A stretch of 64,000 nucleotides of DNA from Palsa-504 sp963834685 (GCA_963834685.1 CAWICW010000030.1:62001-126000), one strand, 5' to 3'; numbered from the stretch's first letter, positions 8,066 through 17,345 are shown. Numbers and translations are program-made. The notes: a model not told the origin generated them from the letters alone.

Positions 8066-9450
8066 GGCTGGCCGCCACCGGGATAATAGGCGTCGAGGAA
8101 CCGGGCCGGCAGCATGGTCAGCTGGTCTCGCGGCAAGGTCGCCAGCACTTTCCAGGCGCGGCTCAGGCTCTGCTCGAGACCGCGGTTCTCGGTTCGGCCC
8201 TGATTCATGAACCCGCGCTCGAACGCGGTCGCGAGATCGAGGTACTGCCGGTCGAGCGGGCTGAGGGCCGTGGTTCCGAGCAGCTCGGCCAGCTCGCTGG
8301 CATGCCGCGCGGCGGCGAGCGCGGCCAGGGTCTGCGCGGCCACGTCCAGGTGATCATCCCTGGTCCGGTCGGGACCAGCACCGTGCCGCATGAGCCGCGA
8401 GAGCGAAGAAAGCGCGTCGACCGGCGGGTAGACGCCCCGGGCGTGGATGTCGGGCGACAGTACGATCTGCCCTTCGGTGATGTACCCGGTGAGGTCCGGG
8501 ACCGGGTGGGTGATGTCGCCGGCCGGCATGGTCAGCACCGGCACCACCGTGACCGAGCCCGGCAGGCCGCGGATACGCCCGCACCGTTCGTACAGCGAGG
8601 CGAGATCGCTATACAGGTACCCGGGGTAGGCGCGCCGGGCCGGGATCTCGCCGCGGGCGGCGGAGACCTCACGCAGCGCCTCGCAGTAGCTGGTCATGTC
8701 GGCCATGACGACCAGCACATGCCGGCCGAGGGTGAACGCCAGGCGCTCGGCCACGGTGAGGGCCAGCCGCGGCGTCAGGATGCGCTCGATGACCGGGGCG
8801 TCGGCCAGGTTGAGCAGCAGCACGAGCTCGCCGGCTGCCGAGCGTTCCTCGAGCACGACGCGGACCGCCGCGGCATCGGCGTGGGTGAGGCCCATCGCCG
8901 CGAACACGACGCTGAAGGGGTCGCCGCCGACCGAGGCCTGGGCGGCCAGCTGCGCGGCCAGTTCGAGATGCGGCAGGCCTGCCACCGAGAACACGGGGAG
9001 CTTCTGGCCGCGGACCAGTGTGGTCAGTGAGTCGATGACCGAGATCCCGGTCAGGACCGGCTCGGCGGGCGGCTCGCGCAGGACGGGATTGATCGGGGAG
9101 CCGGCCACGGGCATGGTGACCTCACCGGTGACCGGCGGCCCGCCGTCGACCGGCTCGCCGCGGCCGTTGCAGACCCGGCCGAGCCAGTCCGCCCCGACGG
9201 GGATCCGCAAGGGGGCGCCGCTGAACGTGACCCTGGTCCCCGCCAGGCGCATACCGTCGGTTCCCTCGAGCACCTGCACCACGGCCAGGTCGCGATCGGC
9301 CTCCAGGACCAGCCCGTGCCGGGTGTCCCCGGTCTCCATCTGGATCGCCGCGAACTCGTCCCAGCCCACGCCGTCCACGCCGCGCACGACCATCAGCGGG
9401 CCGCGAAGCTCCGCTATGCCGGTGTACTCGCGCTGCGCCCACGCGGTCAT
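8062..9450 (-). CDS. atpB: V/A-type ATPase subunit B (non-catalytic)
   Basis: 462 residues. YTGIAELRGPLMVVRGVDGV opens the beta-barrel. LGRVCNGRGEPVDGGPPV and GISVIDSLTTLVRGQKLPVF are V-ATPase B landmarks. At the nucleotide-site position it has SVAGLPHLELAAQ instead of a P-loop, as expected for the non-catalytic subunit. AYPGYLYSDLASLYERCGRI is also diagnostic. It alternates with subunit A in the hexameric head and overlaps the A stop by four bases. Length is normal for the family. Confidence 0.95.
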   Translation of the reverse strand: MTAWAQREYTGIAELRGPLMVVRGVDGVGWDEFAAIQMETGDTRHGLVLEADRDLAVVQVLEGTDGMRLAGTRVTFSGAPLRIPVGADWLGRVCNGRGEPVDGGPPVTGEVTMPVAGSPINPVLREPPAEPVLTGISVIDSLTTLVRGQKLPVFSVAGLPHLELAAQLAAQASVGGDPFSVVFAAMGLTHADAAAVRVVLEERSAAGELVLLLNLADAPVIERILTPRLALTVAERLAFTLGRHVLVVMADMTSYCEALREVSAARGEIPARRAYPGYLYSDLASLYERCGRIRGLPGSVTVVPVLTMPAGDITHPVPDLTGYITEGQIVLSPDIHARGVYPPVDALSSLSRLMRHGAGPDRTRDDHLDVAAQTLAALAAARHASELAELLGTTALSPLDRQYLDLATAFERGFMNQGRTENRGLEQSLSRAWKVLATLPRDQLTMLPARFLDAYYPGGGQP

Positions 9451-11213
9451 CCCGCACCTCCATCCTGACTGCCTTCGCGGCTGTGCTGCAGCAGGTCGTC
9501 CAGGCGGGCCAGCATGGCCTGCTTCCGGGCCGCGATCGCGTCCGGGGTCACGGCCTCCTCCCGGGCCCGCAGGATCGGGGAGAAGTCCAGTTCCTCAAGC
9601 GCCGCCGGCGGCACGGACGAGTCAGCCAGCTGCAGGCAGCGCTCGGCCACGGCCAGGATCGCGTCGCCCAGGGCGGCGGCCCGGACGGAATCACAGGAGG
9701 CGTCGACCGGGCTGAGCGCACTTTGCTGCAGCAGTCCTTCCCTGATCAGGCGCCCCGCCAGGATCGTGACGCGTTCCCTGGGCGGCAGGGCGGCGGCGCC
9801 CATCAGCTCGGCCAGCGAGCCGAGCCGGTCCGCCTCGGCGAGCAGCCCGGCGAGCCGGGTCCTGCGGTCGGCCCAGCCGGGATCCCCCGCGCCGGCCTGC
9901 CCGGCCGCGACGGCGTCGACGTCGCGGGAGAACGATCCGGACCAGGACAGGGCCGGGTAGTGCCGCGCGTAAGCCAGGTCGCGGTCCAGGGACCACAGGC
10001 TGCGGACGAAACGCTGGGTGTAGGCGGTGACCGGTTCGGTCATGTCGCCGCCCGCCGGGGAGATCGCGCCGATGATCGTCACCGAGCCCTCGCGTCCGCC
10101 GCTGGTGACCACGCGGCCCGCCCGCTCGTAGAACGCGGCCAGGGCGGATGACAGGCTGGCCGGATAGCCCTCCTCGGCCGGGAGGTCGCCGTTGCGGGAC
10201 GCGAACTCGCGTAGCGCCTCGGCCCAGCGGGAGGTGGAATCCGCCACCACGACCACGTCCAGGCCCATGTCCCTGAAGTGCTCGGCGACCGCGGCGCCGC
10301 TGTAGATACTGGCCTCCCGCGCCATCATCGGCATGTTCGACGTGTTCGCGATGACCACGGTCCTGGCGGCCAGCGTGCCTCCGGTGCGCGGATCGCTGAG
10401 CTCGGAGAGTTCGCCCAGCATGTCGGCGAGCTCGTTGCCGCGTTCCCCGCAGCCCACATAGACGATCACGTCCGCGTCGCACCACTTCGTGATCTGCTGC
10501 AGCAGCATGGTCTTGCCGGTGCCGAACCCGCCGGGCACGGCGCAGCTGCCGCCCTTGGTCACCGGGAACAGCACGTCGATCACCCGCTGCCCGGTGACCA
10601 GCGGCGATGTCGCGTCGAGCCGTCGGCGGTACGGCCGCGGGCGCCGCACCGGCCAGCTGGAGGTCAGGTATACGTCTGTGCCCGAGACGGTGGCGATCAC
10701 CGCGTCGCCGGTCGCCGGGCCGGCCTCGCGCACCTTGTCCACCGTTCCGTGCGCGCCGGGCGGCACGAGGACCTGGTAGCCGATCTCGCCGGAGACCGTC
10801 ACCGAGCCCAGGCTGACGCCCTCGCCGACGGCCGTGCCCACTTCTGCCCGCGGCGTGAACTCCCACTCCTGGCCGTCCGCGGTGCGGAAGGGATAGCCGG
10901 GCTCGAGCCAGGCGGGTGCGCCGGCCAGCGGCCGGAGCAGCCCGTCGAAGATGCCGCCGAGCAGGTGCGGGCCCAGCCGCGCCGACAGCGGCTCGCCACG
11001 CGAGCGGACGGGGTGGCCGGGCGCGAGGCCGCCGGTGTACTCGTAGGCCTGGACGGTTGTCACGTCGCCCCTGATGGCGACGGCCTCGCCGGGCAGCAGG
11101 TGCTCGCCGAGCTCGACGATGTCGTTCATCGCGACCCCGGTGAGGCCGGTCACCTCCACCAGAGGCCCGTTCACCCGGACGACTCGCGCCGGGCCTGGGC
11201 TCACGGCGTCCAT
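9447..11213 (-). CDS. atpA: V/A-type ATPase catalytic subunit A
   Basis: 588 residues. RVVRVNGPLVEVTGLTGVAM opens the N-terminal barrel, and the ~90-residue non-homologous region typical of A subunits follows. The Walker A motif is GGFGTGKT (with LLQQITKW), the catalytic-site segment VYVGCGERGNELADML, and VVVADSTSRWAEALREFASR is fully conserved. It hydrolyses or makes ATP at the A/B interface. The GGFGTGKT loop is a small variant of the usual GPFGAGKT. The start overlaps the subunit E gene by 13 bases. Confidence 0.97.
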   Translation of the reverse strand: MDAVSPGPARVVRVNGPLVEVTGLTGVAMNDIVELGEHLLPGEAVAIRGDVTTVQAYEYTGGLAPGHPVRSRGEPLSARLGPHLLGGIFDGLLRPLAGAPAWLEPGYPFRTADGQEWEFTPRAEVGTAVGEGVSLGSVTVSGEIGYQVLVPPGAHGTVDKVREAGPATGDAVIATVSGTDVYLTSSWPVRRPRPYRRRLDATSPLVTGQRVIDVLFPVTKGGSCAVPGGFGTGKTMLLQQITKWCDADVIVYVGCGERGNELADMLGELSELSDPRTGGTLAARTVVIANTSNMPMMAREASIYSGAAVAEHFRDMGLDVVVVADSTSRWAEALREFASRNGDLPAEEGYPASLSSALAAFYERAGRVVTSGGREGSVTIIGAISPAGGDMTEPVTAYTQRFVRSLWSLDRDLAYARHYPALSWSGSFSRDVDAVAAGQAGAGDPGWADRRTRLAGLLAEADRLGSLAELMGAAALPPRERVTILAGRLIREGLLQQSALSPVDASCDSVRAAALGDAILAVAERCLQLADSSVPPAALEELDFSPILRAREEAVTPDAIAARKQAMLARLDDLLQHSREGSQDGGAG

Positions 11214-11719
11214 AGCTCTCTCACCTGGTCTCCGAGTTCGTCCACCGCCCGGCTCGCCAGCCTGGGCAGGGTGCAGTCGACCACGACGTCGCCGGACCGT
11301 GCCACCACGCCGCCCTCCGGCTGGACCGTGACCGCCGCGCCCGGGCCCGCCGCCCGCGCGGCCATGGTGACGAGCCGGCTGAGCAGCTCCTGGTAGCCGG
11401 GCTCGGCCTGCAGGCCGCCCGCCGCGGCGAGGACCTGGGCCCGCAGGTCCTGGTACGCCTCGCGCTGGGCGCCGAGCACGATGGACCTGGCCTGGTCGCG
11501 GGCCAGGGCCTGTTCGGCCGTGGCGGCCGGGGCGGTATCCGCCCGGCCCTGCGCCGCGGCGCTGGCGACGGCCGCGTCCGCGGCGTGCCGGGCCTGCCGC
11601 AGGATCGCCGCCGCCGCGCGGCGGGCCTCTTCGGCGATGCGGTCGGCCTCCGCCCTGGCCTGGCGCAGCAACTGGGTGCGGACGGGAGCGAGCGCCGCGG
11701 TCTGCGCCGCGCCGGTCAT
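11201..11719 (-). CDS. atpE: V/A-type ATPase subunit E (peripheral stalk)
   Basis: 172 residues: a long Ala/Arg/Glu-rich N-terminal helix (RQARAEADRIAEEARRAAAA) and a globular C-terminal part with LVTMAARAAGPGAAVTVQPE and VVARSGDVVVDCTLPRLASR, matching the E-subunit pattern (GGVVARSGDG...DNTLEARL). It forms the peripheral stalk with the G/H-type subunit at 14,736. It overlaps the subunit F stop by four bases (ATGA). Confidence 0.85.
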   Translation of the reverse strand: MTGAAQTAALAPVRTQLLRQARAEADRIAEEARRAAAAILRQARHAADAAVASAAAQGRADTAPAATAEQALARDQARSIVLGAQREAYQDLRAQVLAAAGGLQAEPGYQELLSRLVTMAARAAGPGAAVTVQPEGGVVARSGDVVVDCTLPRLASRAVDELGDQVRELWTP

Positions 11720-11937
11720 TCCGGCATCACCGCCAGCAGGACGTCGCGGCGGGATCGCGGCGCCTCACCCAGCCAGCCCGCCGCGCGGGGGGTCAGCACG
11801 AGGACCGCGATGTCAGCAGGCAGCGCGTCCCACGCCGCCCGTGCTTCGGCCGGGTTCTCGGCCGGCAGTACGAAGGCGCCGGCCAGGGCGAATCCCTCGG
11901 TGCGTACCGCTTCGCCGATGACGGCGGCCCGGGCCAT
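11716..11937 (-). CDS. atpF: V/A-type ATPase subunit F, short form
   Basis: 73 residues between K and E, the position of subunit F. It starts ARAAVIGEAVRTEGFALAGA and continues AEARAAWDALPADIAVLVLT, as in subunit F (GD..T..GF.LAG...... ..A...L......IAVI.it). F subunits are usually about 100 residues. The C-terminal helix that inserts into the head looks lost or shortened here, so the regulatory role of F may differ. It starts six bases after the K stop. Confidence 0.75.
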   Translation of the reverse strand: MARAAVIGEAVRTEGFALAGAFVLPAENPAEARAAWDALPADIAVLVLTPRAAGWLGEAPRSRRDVLLAVMPE

Positions 11938-11943
11938 CGGGGT

Positions 11944-12396
11944 TCACGCCTTCCCGATCAAGATGATCCCGATGATCAGGCCGTAGATCGCGATCCCCTC
12001 GGCCAGGCCCACGATGACCATGGCGCGCCCGAACAGCTCCGGGCGTTCGCTCATGACCGCCAGGGCGGCGGCACCGGCGTACGCCACGGCGATGCCCGCG
12101 CCGATGGTCGATCCCGCGACCGCGATCGCCGCCCCGAGCAGGGCACCCGTGCTGGACGAAGCCGCGGGCGCGGCCGCGCTGGCGGCGATCTTGACTCCGG
12201 CCGCGGCGGCGGTCCCGGCGGCGGCGGCCGGCCCGGCGGTGAGCGCGGCGGCGAGCAACACCACGGCCCCGACCATCAGCAGACCGCCCATCCCGGCCAG
12301 GATGAACATCCCCGACCGCCCGTGTCGCATGGCGACCCGCACCAGCACGACGGCTATGGCGATGAGCGGCAACCCGATTACCCATGCGGATGTCAT
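11944..12396 (-). CDS. atpK: V/A-type ATPase proteolipid (rotor ring) subunit K
   Basis: 150 residues, four hydrophobic segments. The C-terminal hairpin is a true proteolipid: GAAIAVAGSTIGAGIAVAYA, the polar loop MSERPELFG, then GLAEGIAIYGLIIGIILIGK with the ion-binding glutamate in the last helix. The first two helices (WVIGLPLIAIAVVLV; GMGGLLMVGAVVLLAAALTA) lack an acidic residue, and an Ala-rich linker joins the halves. One carboxylate per chain is therefore expected. The ATG overlaps the subunit I stop (ATGA). Confidence 0.9.
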   Translation of the reverse strand: MTSAWVIGLPLIAIAVVLVRVAMRHGRSGMFILAGMGGLLMVGAVVLLAAALTAGPAAAAGTAAAAGVKIAASAAAPAASSSTGALLGAAIAVAGSTIGAGIAVAYAGAAALAVMSERPELFGRAMVIVGLAEGIAIYGLIIGIILIGKA

Positions 12397-13829
12397 GTGC
12401 TTTCCTCTTTCGTGCTGATCGCCGTCGGCACGTGCCACGGCCGGAACAGCCGGCCCTGCGTCACGAAGACGCGCGAGAACAGTTCGTAGTACTCCAGGCG
12501 AAGGGCCTGGATGGCCGCGATGAGCGCCTCCAGGCTGAAGGCCAGCGCGGTGCCGACGGCGAACACGATCACCGCCGCCACCGTTAGGACCCCGCCATGC
12601 CGCCACAGCGCGCGGGTGCCTTCCCACACGATCAGGCCGAGCGCCGCGTGGGTGAGGCCGAAGGCCGCGAGCCGGGTGAACGAGACCACGTTGGAGACCA
12701 GCCGGACGACCACATCGAAGAGCTCCACCGAGGTCTGGAGCCGGCCGGCGGCGCCGCCGCCCGCCTCGGCCAGGAAGCCGATCGCGGCCAGGGCCAGCCC
12801 GGCCAGCACGAGGAATCCGCCCCCGGCGAGCAGCGGGCCCAGGTGGAAGTACCATCCGCCGGCCATGACGCCCGCGCCGAGGAACACAGCGACCCCGGCC
12901 ACGCCCGACGGCGCGTACAGCGCAGACGGCCAGCCACCCTCCCGCCACCGGTTGACCGTGCCGAGCGCGTAGGCGCCCGCGAGCATGACCACCCCGATGC
13001 CCGCGGCCACAGCGAGCAGGGTGAGCGCATGATCCAGCGGGCTGAGCCACAGCACTGGTACCAGGCCGGTAGGGCCGAAGCATTCCCCGTAAAGCAGGCC
13101 GAACACGGTGGCCGCCGCCCCGGCGCCCCCGACGAACGGCCACGCCTGCCGGAACCGGCGTGCCCAGCGCGGCCAGCCCGCCCGGAGCGCCGCCGCGACC
13201 CCGAGCAGCACGACGCCCTCGCCGGCGTCGCCGAACATCATGCCGAACATCAGCACGTAGCTCGTCCAGGCCAGCCAGGTCGGGTCGATGTCGGCGTACG
13301 GCACCGTGCCGTACGTCTGGACCAGCGGAGACAGTGAGCGCTTCAGCGGCCGGCCGCCCACCAGCGTGGGCGGCTGGGCTCCGGGCGGATACGGGAGCGG
13401 GACCACGGCGCCGCCGACCTCCGCCACGCTGGCCGTCACGGCGGCCAGCCGGTCGGCCGGAATCCAGCCGGCCAGCGCCGCGGTACCCGACCGCCTGACC
13501 GCGCTGGCGGCATAGCCCTCGAGCTGGGCCTCGCCAGCCAACAGGTCGTACCGGCCCGCTTTCTCCACCGCATCGAAATCGAGCGGCGAGGCGGACAGCG
13601 CGGCACCGGTCACCGGATGACCGGCGTGCCGCAGCCTGGCGGCCGCCTCGCCGACCGTTCCGGTCTCCCCGCCTGCGGGGCCCGGCGCGGCTGGCTCACC
13701 GCCGACGAGCCCGATCTCCACCGCCGCCGTGTCCGCGATCCGGACCAGCACGTCACGCACCGACTCGTCGGCTGCGACCAGCGCGACGCGCTTCATCCGG
13801 GCCGGCCCCACCGCGTCAAGCCAGCTCAT
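12393..13829 (-). CDS. atpI: V/A-type ATPase subunit I (membrane stator)
   Basis: 478 residues with the start at MSWLDAVGPARMKRVALVAA; a second Met (MKRVALV) is possible. The cytoplasmic arm (~1-190) includes the family-typical TVPYADIDPTWLAWTSYVLM. It leads into about seven membrane helices: FGMMFGDAGEGVVLLGVAAA, GLLYGECFGPTG, VSFTRLAAFGLTHAALGLIV and FSLEALIAAIQALRLEYYEL-FSRVF. The last motif carries the conserved arginine that faces the rotor glutamate. It is shorter than typical subunit I (600-650), mainly in the arm. It overlaps the subunit C gene by 14 bases. Confidence 0.95.
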   Translation of the reverse strand: MSWLDAVGPARMKRVALVAADESVRDVLVRIADTAAVEIGLVGGEPAAPGPAGGETGTVGEAAARLRHAGHPVTGAALSASPLDFDAVEKAGRYDLLAGEAQLEGYAASAVRRSGTAALAGWIPADRLAAVTASVAEVGGAVVPLPYPPGAQPPTLVGGRPLKRSLSPLVQTYGTVPYADIDPTWLAWTSYVLMFGMMFGDAGEGVVLLGVAAALRAGWPRWARRFRQAWPFVGGAGAAATVFGLLYGECFGPTGLVPVLWLSPLDHALTLLAVAAGIGVVMLAGAYALGTVNRWREGGWPSALYAPSGVAGVAVFLGAGVMAGGWYFHLGPLLAGGGFLVLAGLALAAIGFLAEAGGGAAGRLQTSVELFDVVVRLVSNVVSFTRLAAFGLTHAALGLIVWEGTRALWRHGGVLTVAAVIVFAVGTALAFSLEALIAAIQALRLEYYELFSRVFVTQGRLFRPWHVPTAISTKEEST

Positions 13830-14739
13830 CGTAGGCCTCCAGCGGTTCGCCGCCGCGGGCGGCGATCTCCAGCGCGGCCCGGACCCGCCAGGCGTCACAG
13901 GCTATGACGGCCACCGCGCCGAGGACTGTGCCGCTGTCCAGGCTGGACGTCCGCAGCAGCCGCAGGCCGTCCTGCTCGACCCGGGCCAGCCAGGTCTCCT
14001 CCGCCCGCCACAGGCCGTCGGGTGAGGTGATCTGGGCGAGTACCCATTTGGCTCGGGGCGGCAGGCCTGCGGCCAGGTCGTCCAGCGTGGCCGCGCTGGA
14101 CGCCCGCGGTCCGATCAGGCCGAGCGCGCTGCCCATGACGGCCGGGTCTACCGCACGGCCCGCCGCGAACCGCTCTCCGGCCACCAGCAGCGCGACGGCG
14201 CCGGCCGCCCAGGTCCTGGCCGGATCGTCGAGCGCCGCGGCTCGCGCGGCCCATCGCGCGCGCATTCCCATCCGCACCGCGTACGCGCTGTCTCCGCCCG
14301 GATCCCGCCAGGCCGAGGCGGCCAGCGCGGCGCGCAGCTCATCGTTGCTGGTCGCCTGGCGGAGCCGCGGCCAGGCCGTGGCGAGCGCGCCGAGCCCGAA
14401 CTCGGCATCGGCCGGTCGGCCGGCGATGGACTGCAGCAGTTCATCGACGTTGGCCACCTCGAACCAGGCGCCCAGGACGCGGAGCAGTCGCACGCCCTCG
14501 CTGGGCAGCCAGCCCGCCAGTACCCGCAGGTCCCACAGGACGCTGCTGGCGATCTCGCGCTGGGCGACGGCGAGAGGCTGCCCTGGCCGAAGGCCGGCAC
14601 CGTAAGCGGTAGCGGCCAGTATCCGCAGCGCGTCACTCAGCGAACCGCAGGAGGCCAGCCGCCTGGTCTCCTCAGCACCCAGCCGACGACGGGCCAGGGC
14701 TCTGGCCCGCACGCTGCCCGCGACCCATCCGGCGCTCAT
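13816..14739 (-). CDS. atpC: V/A-type ATPase subunit C/d
   Basis: 307 residues, almost all helical, located between the stalk gene and subunit I as in archaeal-type operons. VRARALARRRLGAEETRRLA at the start and the repeated Ala/Arg-rich helices fit the C/d subunit that caps the rotor ring. VGSLRARALARRRL-like starts are common in actinobacterial versions. Residue-level motifs are weak, so the call leans on position and fold composition. It overlaps the upstream stalk gene by four bases. Confidence 0.75.
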   Translation of the reverse strand: MSAGWVAGSVRARALARRRLGAEETRRLASCGSLSDALRILAATAYGAGLRPGQPLAVAQREIASSVLWDLRVLAGWLPSEGVRLLRVLGAWFEVANVDELLQSIAGRPADAEFGLGALATAWPRLRQATSNDELRAALAASAWRDPGGDSAYAVRMGMRARWAARAAALDDPARTWAAGAVALLVAGERFAAGRAVDPAVMGSALGLIGPRASSAATLDDLAAGLPPRAKWVLAQITSPDGLWRAEETWLARVEQDGLRLLRTSSLDSGTVLGAVAVIACDAWRVRAALEIAARGGEPLEAYDELA

Positions 14740-15167
14740 GGTTCCTCGGCCTCCAGCTCCCTGATCGTGCCGACGACGCGGCTCACCAGGGCGGGCATGC
14801 GCTGGCGGCCCAGCTCGCGGATCTGCGCCGCTTGCCGCGCCGCGGCCTGCGTGGTCCTGGCGGCCTGCTCCCGGGCGTCGGTCAGCATCTGCTGCGCCGC
14901 CTGTTCGCGAACCATGTTGGCGACCTGGGCAGCATCGGCGGTGATCAGGTCGGCCGCTGACCGCGCGTCGGCCACGATCTGCTCGGCATCGCGCCGGGCT
15001 TGCGCGATGAGGCGCTCGCGTTCCGCCTCGGTGTCGTCCAGGCGGGCCAGTACCGGACCTACCTCCGCGTTCAGTTCACCGGAACGATCCGCGGGCACCC
15101 CGGCGCGCGCGGCTCCCGGGGAGCCCGCCGGGCGGAAGCGCGTCAGGAAGTCACGCAGCGGAGGCAT
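14736..15167 (-). CDS. V/A-type ATPase G/H-type stalk subunit
   Basis: 143 residues and first gene of the operon. From residue ~45 it is one charged, Ala-rich coiled coil (RRDAEQIVADARSAADLITA, then REQAARTTQAAARQAAQIRE) ending VGTIRELEAEEP. This is the expected partner of subunit E in the peripheral stalk. Coiled-coil sequence is low in information, so the name rests on operon position. The divergent region upstream contains two dormancy-type boxes. Confidence 0.7.
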   Translation of the reverse strand: MPPLRDFLTRFRPAGSPGAARAGVPADRSGELNAEVGPVLARLDDTEAERERLIAQARRDAEQIVADARSAADLITADAAQVANMVREQAAQQMLTDAREQAARTTQAAARQAAQIRELGRQRMPALVSRVVGTIRELEAEEP

Positions 15168-15203
15168 GCTTCAACGCAAGCACCCTGGGCGGGCCTGAGA
15201 ATA

Positions 15204-15217
15204 GGGCCGAAGGTCTC
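15204..15217. promoter_or_regulatory. DosR/DevR-like box, V-ATPase side
   Basis: GGGCCGAAGGTCTC lies 37 bases upstream of the first V-ATPase gene. One half-site is imperfect. It is paired with a second copy at 15252-15265 in the same divergent region. Confidence 0.45.
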
Positions 15218-15251
15218 CCGGGGTCCGCCCCGAGGTCCCGCCGGGCGGTAA

Positions 15252-15265
15252 GGGCCCTTCGGCCC
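15252..15265. promoter_or_regulatory. DosR/DevR-like box
   Basis: GGGCCCTTCGGCCC, a symmetric copy in the 155-base divergent region between the V-ATPase operon and the DUF7455-like gene at 15,323. It could also form a hairpin in RNA. Confidence 0.45.
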
Positions 15266-15322
15266 GAATGCCGGGGAAGTACGTCTCTACAGGCCGGGAC
15301 CCCCCGCGCGGATGCTTGAACC

Positions 15323-15652
15323 ATGGAGCCGAGATTTCCGCGTACGGACGCCGACACGAGCGCGCCGGGATCCGGCAGGCTGCCGCAGGACGACATGCTG
15401 CCGGGCTCGCCAGCCTGGCCTGAGGACCGGGCGTGCTGCTGCCCCGCGCAGCCCGTGGTACGGGCGATCATGCCGCCGGCCCCGCGGCGGGAGCACTCAG
15501 TGGACCTGCTGCTGTGCGGCCATCATTACCGCGTCTCCCGCCAGGCGCTGGCGGCGGCGGGCGCCCGGATTGAGTACCTGCCGGGCAAGGCCGACGCCGC
15601 GGAGGCGGCACTGCTGGGAAGCGTGCACCGTGATCATGCCGAAGTCATGTGA
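15323..15652 (+). CDS. DUF7455-like small Cys/His protein, longer paralogue
   Basis: 109 residues. The core ACCCPAQPVVRAIMPP, then VDLLLCGHHYRVS repeats the pattern of the 68-residue protein at 6024. It has an extra disordered N-terminus and a longer C-terminus. Metal binding through the CCC and C-x-H-H groups is plausible. Its TGA overlaps the ATG of the downstream transporter (ATG-TGATG arrangement at 15647-15654), so the two are translationally coupled. Confidence 0.6.
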   Translation: MEPRFPRTDADTSAPGSGRLPQDDMLPGSPAWPEDRACCCPAQPVVRAIMPPAPRREHSVDLLLCGHHYRVSRQALAAAGARIEYLPGKADAAEAALLGSVHRDHAEVM

Positions 15653-17279
15653 TGACCGTCATCAAATACCGTAGCGCCGGTGTCGCCGCCCCCCGGGGCC
15701 GCGGTCGGCCGGTCGCGCTGGCCATCCTCTGCACGGTGCTCTTCCTGACGTTCCTGGACAACACGATCGTGAGCGTCGGGCTCGGCAGCGTTCAGGCGGA
15801 CCTGCACGCGGGCGTGCTGGCCCTGCAGTGGATAGTCGGCGCGTACGCGCTGACGTTCGCCAGCGCGATGCTGGCCTTCGGGATGGTGGGCGACGAGTTC
15901 GGCCGCAAGAAGGTCATGCTCGCGGGCGTCGGAGTGTTCTGCGCCGGCTCGGTCCTGTGCGCGCTGGCGCCCGACGCCGGGGTGCTGATCGCCGGCCGGG
16001 CCGTGATGGGACTGGGCGCGGCCGCCAGCGAGCCGGGCACCTTGTCCATGCTCCGGCATCTGTACACCGACGAGCGGACCCGGAACCGGGCCATCGGCGT
16101 ATGGGCCGCCGTGTCGGGGCTCGCGCTCGCGGCCGGCCCGGTCCTGGGCGGGGCGCTCGTCGGCATCTGGAACTGGCGCGCCATCTTCTGGTTCAACCTG
16201 GTGTTCGGGGCGGTCACGCTGGTCGCGGCCGCGATCGTCCTGCCGGAGAACGCCGATCCCGAGGCACATCGGGTCGACATCACCGGCGCGCTGCTCGGCG
16301 GGTCGGCGCTGGCGGCGCTCATCTTCGGGGTCATGACCGGTGAGAGCACCGGGTTCACCGCTCCGGCGGTGCTCGCGCTGTTCTGCGTCAGCGTGATAGC
16401 GGGCTGCGCCTTCTTGTGGCGGGAGTACCGCGCTCCCCATCCGCTGCTGGATCTGCGGTTCCTGCGCGTGCCGCAGTTCGCCACGGCGAATGTGGTCGCG
16501 TTCTGTTCCTACTTCGCGACGTTCGCGATCTTTTTCTTCACCGCGCTGTACCTCGACGAGGTGGCCGGCTACTCCGGATTCCGGATCGCGCTCGCGTTCT
16601 TGCCGATGGCGGCGCTGATGATCACGTCGTCGGTGCTGGCGGGCATCCGGCTGGACCCGGCCGGGCTGCGCTGGTCGATCAGCGGCGGCTGCCTGGCGTT
16701 CGCGACCGGGCTGCTGCTGACCAACGCCGCGCTGAGCCCGCATCCGCCGTTCGCCCTGCTGGCCGGCGCGCTGGCCCTGACCGGGCCGGCATCGGCTGGA
16801 CGGTGGTGCCGATTACGTCGTCAGTCCTCGGCGCGGTGCCGCCGCAACGTTCCGGCATGGCCGCGTCGGCAGCCAACACCAGCCGCGAGATCGGCGCCGT
16901 GACCGGGGTGGCCGTGCTCGGCGCGCTGGTCAACGCGCAGCTGCACGCCGATCTGGTCAGCAAGCTGACTCACCTGGGGATCCCGCCCAACTTCCAGTCC
17001 ATCGTGGTGAACGCGGTCGAGACCGGCGGGGTCCCGCCCAGCGGCACAACCTCGTCGGCGGGAGGAGCCGGCAACGCCGCGATCGTCCAGCAGGTGATCA
17101 ACGCGGCGTACCACGCCTTCGGGACCGGCCTGCACGCCGCCCTCTACCTCTCGGCAGGGCTGGTCATCGCCGCCGGGATCCTGGCGGCGGTCACGCTGCG
17201 TCCGCCAGCCCGCGCCGGCGGACCGGACGATGCCGCCGGCGAACGGGATCAAGAGGGGTCTTTCGGCCCTGGCCGATGA
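15652..17279 (+). pseudogene. DHA2-type MFS transporter with a frameshift
   Basis: The frame from 15,652 has TM1 with FLDNTIVSVGLGSVQADLHA, motif A MVGDEFGRKKVM and RAVMGLGAAASEPGTLSML, as in EmrB/QacA-like exporters. Homology leaves this frame near 16,783 and continues in the next one (AGIGWTVVPITSSVLGAVPP ... ALYLSAGLVIAAGILAAVTL) to 17,279. Restoring one G in the run at 16,783-16,785 would rejoin T-G-A-G-I-G-W. The gene is either a recent pseudogene or a base-calling error in a homopolymer; both halves otherwise look selected. Confidence 0.8.
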
Positions 17280-17345
17280 GGCCGTGACGATTGTGGTGGG
17301 TGGACGGTCCCAGATCAGCGCGCCCGCAGCGCGAGGAGGTTCACG

